Below are positions 1 through 10,622 of a DNA stretch of 64,000 nucleotides, piece after piece. The notes under the pieces are model-generated. The model ran no database searches and had not been told where the DNA came from. It worked only from the letters and a program-made list of their open reading frames with translations. The DNA lies in NCBI RefSeq assembly GCF_000417875.1, contig NW_006920874.1:331189-395188 (forward strand), written 5' to 3'. How positions within the stretch are numbered: the stretch's first letter is position 1; every line of letters begins with the position of its first letter. The position numbers and the translations under genes are program-made. The stretch is from Pseudozyma flocculosa PF-1. Its lineage: Eukaryota > Basidiomycota > Ustilaginomycetes > Ustilaginales > Ustilaginaceae.

Positions 1-136
1 NNNNNNNNNNNNNNNNNNNNNNNNNNNNNNNNNNNNNNNNNNNNNNNNNNNNNNNNNNNNNNNNNNNNNNNNNNNNNNNNNNNNNNNNNNNNNNNNNNNN
101 NNNNNNNNNNNNNNNNNNNNNNNNNNNNNNNNNNNN
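1..136. other. Assembly gap or masked sequence (N run)
   Basis: All bases are N. Nothing can be said about its content. Confidence 0.99.
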
Positions 137-1330
137 CTAGCCTGCTGGCCCGCTGGCAGGCCAGGAACCGCGTGGATCGCCCGCCAGCCGCGTCCAGAAA
201 TCGGAATCGGGCCCGCCGCTGCACCGCCTCGGTTTTCGGCCGCTTCCCGAATGACCTCATCCGTCGCCCTTTGCACCCCCTGCGAGCGCTGGCCCGCCGC
301 GTCCGACGCTGTCACCGGGGTCGCCGACCCGAAGACCAGATAGCACCGCCTGGCCAGGCTCTGCTGACTTGTAGGCGATCGAGGTCGAGGTGTGGCGTGC
401 GTAGGCAGCCCCTCCGCTCGTAGATCGTCGAGTTCGCTTTCGCTGCGGACACAGCTTCGACACGTAGACGGAGGACGGACGGCTGCCTGCTGGCTTGCTG
501 GTTTGCCGTTTCGGCCAGCGAGTCCCGAGGGAGATGCACGAGCGTGCCAAGCGCTGCAGGAGCTCGACAGGAACGCGCCCACCCGCACCCGCACCCTCCC
601 CTGCCTACAGTGAATACCGCGCGACCCGAAATAGCCCGTCCTGCGGACCCTGACCAGAGGAGATCCCAGCGCGACCCTGGGGGGAACACGAGACTAGCTA
701 GGTCGACGACTACGCGACGACGACGGCAGCGACGGACTTTCACCTGCCTACCTGCCTACTGCCAAGCAAAGAAGTTGGCGAGAACGTGGACACCCCTTCG
801 AGGCTGCTGATAGGGCGGGTGTGGGGTCAGGGTCCGCCTGCCTGTCTCTGTCTGAGCAGAGCAAGAAGTCTTGGCAACCCGGGGCATCCGGCCATCTCGA
901 AGCAGCGGGGGATCGCAGAGGTGTAGCTGGTGGGCCGTTCTCGCCGCCTTGTCACCAGCATGCTCTCGACACTGATCACCTGGCTGGCTGCTACTCCCTT
1001 GGAGCACGTAACGAAACGTGGGGCCAGGATCGAGACTCGGGCAACGAATTGAGCACAGCGAATATTCTTCGAGACTCTCGCGCTGCACAGCCTCTCACGT
1101 CTTGCGAACATTCGAAGAAAGTCATACCAGATCGACGAGCCCGGGCTTGCGATGGGCTTCTCTGTCGATGCCTTCCATCTCGGTCCCGAGGTCGTTTCGG
1201 CGAAGGCTGCAGCACGGTGAAATGCAACAGATAGATCGACGGATGCGACTGCACTGCGAGCGACAGCGCCCTTCTGCCTCCCGGACCAGCTACTTCTACA
1301 GGACCGGTCCGCACTCTGCTCTGCTCTAAT
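137..1330. other. Noncoding stretch downstream of the first gene
   Basis: No convincing coding region on either strand. The open frames are short, mutually overlapping and arginine- or proline-rich, as expected by chance in GC-rich DNA. It presumably holds the 3' UTR and terminator of the minus-strand gene ending at 1331. A GCCTGGCCAGGC palindrome lies near 349-360, an example of a word that recurs in other intergenic regions here. Confidence 0.5.
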
Positions 1331-4300
1331 CTAGATCTCGAGCCTCTCGAGGGCGTAGGCGCCGACCAGCATGCTTTCCTCCCTCGCCTCGGCACGCCTC
1401 GTCTTCTGCACGCCCTCGGTGCCCAGGCCAATGCCTAGGCCACCGCCCGTCTCGGCCCTGGCCGCTGCGGCGCCCTTGCCGCCGGCCGCTACCTTCATGT
1501 TGCCCGCCGACATGGCCGCGCCGCCCGGTCCGACGTGGGCTGCCCCGCCTCGAGCGGCGGACGCAGCAGCAGCGCGCAGGCTCTCGACGCGCTTCTCCTC
1601 CTCGAGCTTGGCAAAGGCGGACAGCGGAGCCCCCAGAGTGATGAGGCTGTTGAGCCCCGACAGGTGAAGCTGGATCGTCTTGGACAGAGAGCGCAGGAGC
1701 TCGTGAGTCAATGGTGTCGAAATGAGCAGCGGGAAGTAGGTATCGAGCAGGTCGGTGGCAAAAGGCAGGACCTGCAGGACATGCGGACGGATCGGAAGCG
1801 GGAAAGCCAGGTCAGACACCTTGATCAAGCACGACTGGCGCGGCGAGCCAGGGCAATGGCGACTTACCAGGTCAACCGCCGGAACGTTGTCCGGCAGCTT
1901 GGCGCCGGCCTCGAGCGGCACCCTGACGGCGACGTCGAGCCACCCTTTGAGAATGCGCAGCAGGACGGCCACGTCGTCGACATCGTTGACCCGGGCCTTG
2001 AGCGTGCCGCGCAGCAACGGACGGGAGACGGCGATGGCGACAAAGCTTGCGAGGAACTCTACGGTGCTCGGCGGCTTTCCCTTGACCGCATTGTCGCCGC
2101 TGACGCCGTTGCCGTCGGCGGACTGAAGCCGCTTCTTGTCGGCCCTCAGGACCTCGATGAGCAGCAGGACCAGGTCGAGCTCGGACACGTCGGGAACGTG
2201 GCGGATGGCCAGCATGATGCTGAACCAGTCCGAACGCGCCCGCAGCCGAGCCAGAAGGCTGCCACCCGTGGCTGCCGAGGATCCGGAGAGCATCAGCGAG
2301 CTAACGGCCCGTCGCGTCAGCAGGTAGTGGACCACACCCTTGGCGTACGGCATCGCAGGCTTGCTGGCGTCCGGCAGGACGATGGGCAGCAGGGCCGAGA
2401 CAAAGTTGTAGGGCAGGTCCACCTCGGGCGCGTTTCGAGAGCGCGCTCCCTTGCCAGACCGGCCTGCTTTGGCGGCGAAGACCTCGACTGTTGCCAAGAT
2501 GCTCTCGATATCGTCCTCATCTTGCGCGCCGCGGACCTGACCATCCCCACTGGTATCGATGGTTGATCCGAGCCGCGCCTTCTCCTCGTTCTTCCAAGCT
2601 TCAAAAGCCGCGTCCATTTGGCCTGCCCGAGCCTTGCCGCCGTTGGAAGTGGAGATGCCCTCGAGCGTCTCGACGAGCTGACGTTGATGTTGGGACAGGC
2701 TGCCGTGTTTGCTGTGAGCCCCATCCTTGCTCTGCGACGCAGCGACGGCATCGGCAGCAGAGTCCGGGGCGTCGGCGGTCCAGATGCGTGTCAGCTCGCC
2801 CTTGCCCATGGCATGTCTAAGCACGCTGTAGTCCGGCACGACGAATGGCAAGGCGAGCAAGTTGACTCGCGACGATGGCGTCTCGTCTGCCGCCGCCGAC
2901 AAAGCACCTGAGCCCCTCGGTGGATCGAGCTGAATGATGGCCATGGACCCGGCCACCCTGGACGCGCTGATCGACGGGGGAACGCCCAGGCGGCTCTGAG
3001 AACCCGGCGACATGGCCCAGTCAATCTGTGTGAGAACTGCCTCGACCTCGAGGTCGAACAAGAGCGCCACCACCCGCTCCTTTTGACCTCTGCCACCGTC
3101 CGCCGTGGCATTCCTGCTCTGCGGAGCGGCAACGAGCAGCACGTGGTCCTTGCTCAGAGGGAGCACGGCAGCCGGCAATGCTCCGCTGGATGCATGCGCA
3201 AAATTTGCCAGCTTGACCCGCTTCCACTGGGAGAGGGTGGGCTGGCCCGCGGCAAGGCTCAATCTGGCCGACACCAGCTCGCCGGCGCGGGTCAGCGCGA
3301 CGAGGCGGCCGTCACCGTAGACTTGCAAGTCGAGCAGCTTGCTAGCGTCTCCGACCTCCGTGAGAGCAAGAGTGCCGAGTGCGATCGTTCGCAGGCGAGC
3401 ATCGGCTGCCTCGTCGACGGGACGGAGGAGCGCGCTGATCGAAACGGTGGCCACGCCAGTCGGGCTCGGTCCCGCAGCGTCCTGCCGCCCTTCGGCCTCG
3501 TCAATGACTTCGATGGCCGACTTGCGGCCCTTTTTCTTGTTCTTTTTGCCCGAAGCCGCGGATGCGCCGCTGGAAGGCGCAGCGACTGCCGATGAGATGG
3601 CGATGCGGAGCCCTTGGAGGGTACCTTCTTCGATCCTTGAGGTGCCGGCCACGAGGGGCTGAGCAGCGGTGGGGTCGAGCAACGAGACGTGGAGATGCGC
3701 CAGTGATTCGCTCGCGGCGCTCGGAACGGTCTGCATCACTCTAAACGCGGAGGAAGCCGCCGAAGAGGCTTGCGAGGTCTCGTCTTGCAGCCCAAGAGCG
3801 TGGGAGAGGACGGCAAGACTGCCATCCGAGAGGGTCGCCACCAGGTGGCCGCTGCACAGGACGTGCAGCAGCGAGACTGAGCCCTCGACGAGGGCGACTT
3901 CCTTGCGGACGGCGCCATCCGCGGTGCCCTTGCCCTTGGTCGAGAGCTCCTCGGTAAAGGCCCACACTTCGGCCTTGACCGGCTCATCAGATGGCGAGAC
4001 CGTCGAAGCGGCGGACGACGCCTTGGTCCTGACACCAAAGTAGGTGGTTCTGAGCGACCGGTTGCCCGACCGTGGCCGGAGCACCACAAGAGGTGCTGTG
4101 CAGATTTGATCCGAGGGCGAGAGCGTAAAGCTCTGCACCGGCGTCTGGGTCAAGGGCTGCAGCGACATGCGATACGGCCGGAGGTGCAAAGACAAGGAGG
4201 CTCAGCGATCAAGGGGCTCAGCGATCAAGGGGCTCAGCGATCAAGGGGCTCAGCGATAGAGGCAGGCGGGGAGGCACCATCGACTCACGTTGATCAGCGA

Positions 4301-4531
4301 AACCGACTGGCCGGCGATGGCGACGGGCAAGATGCCCTTGAGCCTGCGCACGCTACGGCCATCGCTCGAGAGCTTGTAGGAAGCGCCGATAGCCGCCTGG
4401 GATCGGCGCGCGGACGAGGAAGCGAGTGTCGGCAGAGGTCCGACGTGATGCGCGCTGGAGGCGGCGAGGGGATGCGATACGAGATTGGTGGGCAGCTGGA
4501 GGCCGGGCGTAGGCTGGGTGGGCGCCGGCAT
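1331..4531 (-). CDS. Probable nucleolar beta-propeller protein (NOL11/Utp8-like)
   Basis: Three exons: 4289-4531, 1868-4156 and 1331-1771. The first intron (4157-4288) has a GTGAGT donor and CTGCAG acceptor. The second (1772-1867, 96 nt) has a GTAAGT donor and CTGCAG acceptor and is stop-free and in frame. The ATG at 4531 has A at -3; the longer frame upstream opens only with GTG. The N-terminal half has propeller-like strands (LLHVLCSGHLVATLSDGSLA), then a basic KKNKKKGRKS nuclear or nucleolar signal. The C-terminal half looks alpha-helical and ends with LNSLITLGAP followed by a glycine/alanine-rich tail. This layout resembles the SSU-processome factors NOL11/Utp8, which act in pre-rRNA transcription and processing. 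That name is an inference from overall pattern, not from a decisive motif. The gene model itself is much more certain than the function. Confidence 0.65.
4199..4257. repeat. 16-bp tandem repeat, about 3.7 copies, inside an intron
   Basis: The unit GGCTCAGCGATCAAGG starts at 4199, 4215 and 4231, with an 11-base partial copy from 4247. The copies are identical. It lies wholly within the first intron (4157-4288) of the minus-strand gene, so copy-number change would alter intron length but not the protein. Confidence 0.95.
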
Positions 4532-6888
4532 CTTGGCAGGGCGAGGCTGACCGACGTCCAGGCTCCGCACGGGCTGCGAGACGCTTCAAGGGGGACCGGA
4601 CCGATCGGAAGAAGCCGAAGGAGGTCAAGGAGCGTAGTAGGCGGACGGCAAGCAAAGCAAATGTGATGTGCGGCTGGAGACTGCGTGGTCCAAGTGTCGG
4701 CGGATGTGATGTGGTGTGGATCGTATTCCAACGAGCTGGTCGAGCCAGACGGGCGGACCATCGGCAATCCCGAGGCTTCCTTCTTGGCGAGCGGCGGCCG
4801 CAAAAAAATTTGATGAGGCGCGGGCCCATGGGGTAACAGGTTCGGAACTCGGACTCGACCGACGCTCACGACCTGGCCCTGGGCTGGCTGCGCTGGCTGC
4901 GCTGGCCTGCGCTATCTAGGCGCCACCCAGAGGGCCGGTCGTCGGCTGTACACCTGCCCGATTTGCCTCTCTCGTGTCGCAGGCCCGCCTCGTCTGGCCC
5001 GCCATCCCTGCCTCGTCTCGCCTCGTCTGAAGTGAGCAACAAAGTCGCATGAAGGCGCGAGGGTAGACCCAGGGCAAGCGACCATGCATGTTTGATCACT
5101 TTGGACGAAGAGGGAAGGCAGGTAGGGCCGTACCGCGTGCCCACCGGTCCAGGACGAGCGCAGGACGGATCCCGAAGAGCCCCTTCGCCGCGCCGAAGCG
5201 GAAGGGGTGCATTGTCGACCGTATGCGTGCGTGGTGATTCTGCACCCGACGAGGGAAGGCATGATGGCGAGCAAGCACGCAGGCAGCCGTGTAGCGTACG
5301 TAGAGCACGACCTGGCGGCTATTGGGTCCCGGACTGGACAAAGCAAGAGTAGGCTAGGGCGCGCTGCCTACTGTAGCTGTCACGACGTCGTACCACGCAG
5401 GCTAAGGCGGTTGGGCGCAAGGCCAGGCGGAGCCCGTCCGAAGCAGGCGTGCCGCGGCCATGGTCGGCCCGGCAGCCGACATCTCTCCTCCCGACCTCTT
5501 CCAGCCCCTCCCTCCCTCTTCCTCTCTTCCTCTCTTCCTCTCTTCCTCTCTTCCTCTCTTCCTCTCTTCCTCTCTCTGTCTCCTTGTCCTTGCTTGCTTG
5601 CTTGCTTGTTCTCCTCGCCCGGAGTCGTATGACCACGGCGGCCATCGCCTTCGGCCTTTGCACATTCTTGCGACTGCCTGCCTGCCTGGTTGTCTTTACC
5701 ACGGTTGGGTCGTCGCGTCTGCAGACGCGACTTGCAGCCGTTGAGAGGGCGTACTCACGGAACGCAGACGCCGAGTCGTCAAGAGTACTCGGAGGGGCGC
5801 AGACGGGGGCCGAACCCAGCTGATACGGCACGCACGCTGGCCCAGGGCTGGCCTGCCCAGACCAGCAGGCCTCGTTCGTCTGCGTGGGTGCCGGCGACGG
5901 TGGGTGCGTGGGTGCGTGGGTGGGTGCCAAATGGGCCCACACAAGCGCGGGCGAGGGAGGTGTAGGATGCCGCGAGGCCCGGCCTGCACGCCCGGCCAAA
6001 GGGAAAAAGCAAGCAGCAAGCAAGCAAAGTAGACAGAGCGCGGGCCGGCCCTTTCTTTCGTCCTTTCTTTTTTTGGCGAGCGAGGTGCAGGTGCAGCAGC
6101 CTAACCTGCACCCTCACCAGCCGCCGACTCGACCGGCCTGGCAGTCAGGCCAAGCTAAGGCTAGGGCGCCTTGCTTTGCCGGCCTCGCTCTCTGTCTACA
6201 GAGACCTCGCACCTCGCTCGCGCTTGCCTGCTTGTGGCCCTCTGCCTGCTTGCCCTGCCTTGCTTGCTTGCTTGCGCTGGAGCCCCCTGGCCTCTCACCC
6301 TTCCCGAGCCGAGTCTCGCTCCTCTGCCCCCTCCCCCCCTCAGCCTTCCCCTTTCCATCTTCCATCACACCGACCGCTGCTGTCGACAGCACAAGCAGCA
6401 GAGAAGCCACCCTTGCATCCCGGCGCTCGTCGCGCTCGTTCCATCTCTTGTCCTCCCGACTCCGACCCTCTCTACCCTGGCTTGCCTCTTGCCCACGACC
6501 TAATCGCCACGATCACGAACATCGACCAGCCCACCAAGCCTCTACGATCCCGCACCGACCGCCAGAATCATCTCCACCGCTCATTCTGCGCCCTACTTAC
6601 GCCACGTTCCTTGGCCCCTCTCGCGCCCAGCACCGCCGCGGCCTACTTCGCGTGGTTGACGACTCAGTCTTTCATCCTCCACGGTTCGCCCCTCGACCAT
6701 ACCACTGCAGCAGGCTTTCAGCACGCCAGGCCTACCCCCATACCGGCTCCGAGCATTGCTCTTCCCACTTCGAGGGAGGATTTGCGAGCTGAGCTTACAG
6801 AACAGCTCGCTTTGAGACTACCCGACCATCGAGGGCGAGGATACGGGCACTCGCCTTCGCTATACTGCCAGCCCGGCACCTTTCGGCC
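4532..6888. other. 2.3 kb divergent intergenic region
   Basis: No supported gene. It separates two divergent starts (minus-strand ATG at 4531, plus-strand ATG at 6889) and should hold both promoters and 5' UTRs. It contains a pyrimidine microsatellite (5519-5574), many GCCTGGCC or TTGCTTGC-type words and CT-rich DNA at about 6290-6480. The open frames here are low-complexity and unlike any family. Confidence 0.6.
5519..5574. repeat. TTCCTCTC octanucleotide microsatellite, 7 copies
   Basis: Seven consecutive perfect copies of TTCCTCTC. It is a pure pyrimidine tract on the plus strand, about 1.3 kb upstream of the ATG at 6889. Such tracts are length-variable and can form triplex structures; no role is shown here. 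Confidence 0.95.
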
Positions 6889-9800
6889 ATGGTCCCGCCC
6901 ATTAGCGGCCGCAGCGCCGCTACCGACGTGCCTTCCTACATCAGCGCGAGGGCAGCCAACGCCCTCATCTCGGAGAACCGACCCACTCGAATCCAGGCCG
7001 AGACGCTTCTCGTCCTGAATCGCCTGCTCGATGAGCTGCTCCTCCTCATCCTCAGCTCCGCCAGAAGTTTGGCCACCGATCGGATCAAGACAGACGGCAT
7101 GCTCAGGGTCCTCGGCAACAATCTTCTTGCAAAGGACGCGGTGCTCGAGGCGGAACTCGAGCTCCGCAGCTACCTCGACGGGAAGAGGGCCGAGGGCGCA
7201 AAGATCCCACTGGGACTGATGGCGACCTCGAGGCTGGACGGGACTGAGGATTTCCCGGTGACGAGCGCTTATAATGCTGTGAGTCGCAATGGGGTTCGAT
7301 CCGGATACACGGTGATGGGCAAGTTCGAAAGCGTCTGACATGCAGACCGTTGCCTCATTTGCCCTGCTGCATCTTGCCCTCAGCTGCGCATCCGATGCCA
7401 GTACTACTCTACCCTCGGCGATCGCGAGGACGACAGCGCCGGCACCGACCAAAATATCATGAGCAACGACGGAAGGCCTATCGCCACCATCACGCCCGGC
7501 GTCGCCATCTACGTGACCGCCCTGCTCGAGTTTGTGGGCGAACACGTGCTTCAAAACGTGGCTCGAGTCATAGAGCGGGACAACTCAGACGAGGCGAGCC
7601 TCTATGACCTCAAGGCCGCCCTGGCCGAGGACGAGCTCCTCGCCGGTCTCTTCAACAAGATGGCCATCAAGGCCGAAGTCGAGCGCCGGATTGAAATCTC
7701 ACACGGCCGGCGGAACAGGAGGCTCAACGGATCGGGTCTGCCCGACGATCTCGGCAAGGGCGGCAAGGGCGAGGCTCGGGCCGTCAAGCCGTGGCAGGTT
7801 CCGACCGAAAATGAGCTCGATGAGGCCGCTGCACCTGCGCGCTTCTCCGCTCGCCGTGCCTCGGTCCAGCCCGTCGCGCGCGGAAGCCGACAAGACTCCC
7901 ATCACGAGAGGGCCAGCTCGAGCGGCCACTCCTACACACAGGGCGTCCTGGAGTCCAGCGAAAGCGTGTCTCACAGCAGCACGAACCCGTCGCTTAGCAC
8001 CGCTGCCACCTCGGTGACAGGATCCGGATCCATCGGCCCGGCTGGATCCATCGACGGCCGCTCCGGCATGTCGAGGCGTCAGAGCTCGGACAAGGGCTGG
8101 ACTGGCGTCTTTGGCCAGATGAAGCGCCGCAACAGCCAGCGGCAGAGCTCAGACGTTGCGTCTGGGTCATTCGGCAGGACGCTCTCGCCCTCCGACGCTC
8201 TTGCTTCGCAGAACGACGAGTCGGCTCTCGAGCCCGAAGACGTGAGTCCCCCACCGCTACGCTGGCCCTACAATCCGCGTCGATTGCTTTGGGCTCTAGC
8301 CGGCGCCGTTCTATTCGATCATGTCACACCAACGCCCATTTTTGCCTTTGCCTTGATGCTCCTAGGATTTCGAGGCCTTGATGCTGTCAGGTCAGACCAT
8401 GAAGGTGTCCCTCACGCCCAACCGCCTACGCACAATCGAGGTGAGCGAAGAACTGATCGCCCTGCGACTCGATTTCGGACGCACTGCTGACACGGCATGT
8501 TCGCCGATCCCCGTCACAGGTCGCGAAACAGGAGGCCGACGCCAAGATGAACGCGCGCCGGAGGCCGGGTGCGATGGTCTCACCTCTGCGAGACGACTTC
8601 GCCGGCGTGAACCGTAACTCGACTCCCTCGCCGGCTCGCCGGGCGAGTGTCCAGCTGACCGAGCCTGTCGACACAGGGGAAGGCTTCAAGTTGACGCGGC
8701 GGCCCAGCTCCCGCGGAAGCCTGCAGGCGCCGTCGTCGTGGTCAACGCATCCCGAGCGCAAGTTCGGGTCGCAGCCGCCTTCGTCGTATCGAAGCCCCTC
8801 ACCAGCCCTTGTCTCGCCCAAATATAATGGATCGGGTGCCGGCGATGACGATCTGGAGTCTGTCGGACACGCCAGCACGAGCGCGGCCAGCCGCAAAATG
8901 CAGCCGCGCGAAGGCCAGGTCGATCGCGGCACGTCGTCGCAGGACATGGTCGATTTCCTTCGGTCTGCTCCATCGCACGACACAACGTCCTCGCACGGCA
9001 GCCTCCGCTTGAGTGAGAGCGGATCCGACGGCTCGAGGAAGGTCGGCGTCAGCAACCGGGTCCGCAACCTGTTTGGTCGTAAGGCCAGCGTCAATGGCAA
9101 GGACGTGTTGTCCTCCCCGCCTCGCGCCTCGGTCAGCAGCATGCGAGACGACGCCCAGTCGACATCAGGCCAGATTTCGCCCTCGGGCGGGTCGAGCATC
9201 GTCTCGCACGCCGAGCATGCCCGCAGCTCTTCACCGCTCATGGCAGGCTCCATGGGAAGGCGGACGACGGTCGGGCAGCATGCAGATCCGGCCATGTCGG
9301 GCGAAGCGGCTCGGCGCGGGCCATCCTTCCACGCCTCGAGACCATCTTCGTCGGCGGGATCTGTTGCCTCTCCGGTGCAAGTCACCGTCACCAATACCGT
9401 CCCTGGCGTGGACCAGCCAGCGCTAGCAGCCACTAGTGCTGCCGGAGCGACCCCGACTGACGCCCGCAGCCGCGCTGGTACCGCCCGGGCCGACTCTCAG
9501 AGCACGATCGATGATCGCAGGAGCATCAACGAGCGGCAGGGACGGGCCAGCCCGGCCCTCGTCGGTCTCTACGAAGAGACGAAACAGCCGCGGCCTCGGA
9601 CGCCGCCTTCGCCGCGAGCACGGCAACGGCAGGACGAGCTGCCGAGTCGCAAAGTTCCGTGGGGCTACAATCGCTACTCGGCCAGCGGTCACGGACGCGC
9701 CGAAGGCGACAGCTCCGGGACGCCTACGTCTGATAAGCGGCGGAGCATTGGCTACCAGAGCTCCAACGGGCATGGTGGCGCGAGCTACCGCACCACACGC

Positions 9801-10622
9801 GCATCAACCGAGAATGGCGATGTGCCCGGCCATGCACAGCTGGACGAAAGTTCAGTGACCCATGGCGCTGGTGGCGGCCACAACGTCAGCGGACGCACGC
9901 CCACGCTATTCTACACACACAATGGACGGCGGGGATCGGGCGCGCAGAGCTCTCTGGCCGCCAGCCGCGACAGCAGCTCGTTTATGGCGCACCAACGGCC
10001 TCCATCCCATGTCATCCTGATGCTGGCCGAGCTCGAGAAGCAGATGCGGGACTGCAGCTCGGTCGAAGAGTGCCGCGCCCTCATTGGCAGAGCGCTTTCG
10101 GGGAGCGCCACCGGTGCCGGCAACGGGCCCACCGCCAACGGCACCAGCGATCTACACGAGACTGGCTCCTCTGTCCACCACGGCAGCATTGCCGACATCC
10201 CAGACGAGGAGTCTAGCGTGCATGGCGCACACTCATCGTCCTTGTCCCGTGAAGCCAGCGCCGGCACCGATCGTCCGCAGGCCAGGTACGCCGCTGCCGA
10301 TGCACCTCGACGGCCTGCCGATGAGCTCGAGGCTACCCGTGTCGCGGCACCGACCTCGCTCGAGGCTTGCGACCAGAACCTCGTCGTTGCCTGGCTCCTC
10401 GGTGGAGACGAGGTGCCGTCGTTCCATGCGGATCCGCCTTCGCCAATGCAGCGCGAGGCTGACTCCGCTGCCGACGAACGCAAGTCGGGCATCAACGGAG
10501 GCAAGTCGCCGCGCGGACCGTACACCGCCGTCACTTCCAAGGCGAGGATGGGCAGCGTCGTCTCGCTCGCCTCCAATTACCGAGATGCGAGCGAGGGCGC
10601 CGAGATTGACGAAGAGCAGTGA
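6889..10622 (+). CDS. Protein with two histone-fold-like halves and a long disordered tail
   Basis: Four exons, all phase 0: 6889-7278, 7384-8241, 8366-8440 and 8520-10622 (about 1,140 aa). Donors are GTGAGT, GTGAGT and GTGAGC; acceptors are CTCAG, CCTAG and CACAG. Residues about 10-95 form helices with a short RIKTDGMLRVLGNN segment. Residues about 168-230 start with AIYVTALLEFVGEHVLQNVA, close to the histone H2A alpha-2 pattern of a helix followed by LE. The two halves could pair as an intramolecular histone-fold dimer. A conserved-looking block (DFEALMLSGQTMKVSLTP) follows at about 417-441. The remaining 700 residues are Ser/Arg/Gly-rich and probably disordered, apart from a short helical patch near VILMLAELEKQM. 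I recall similar uncharacterised fungal proteins but cannot name the family. Function is unknown; a chromatin or DNA-linked role is only a guess from the fold. Confidence 0.8.
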
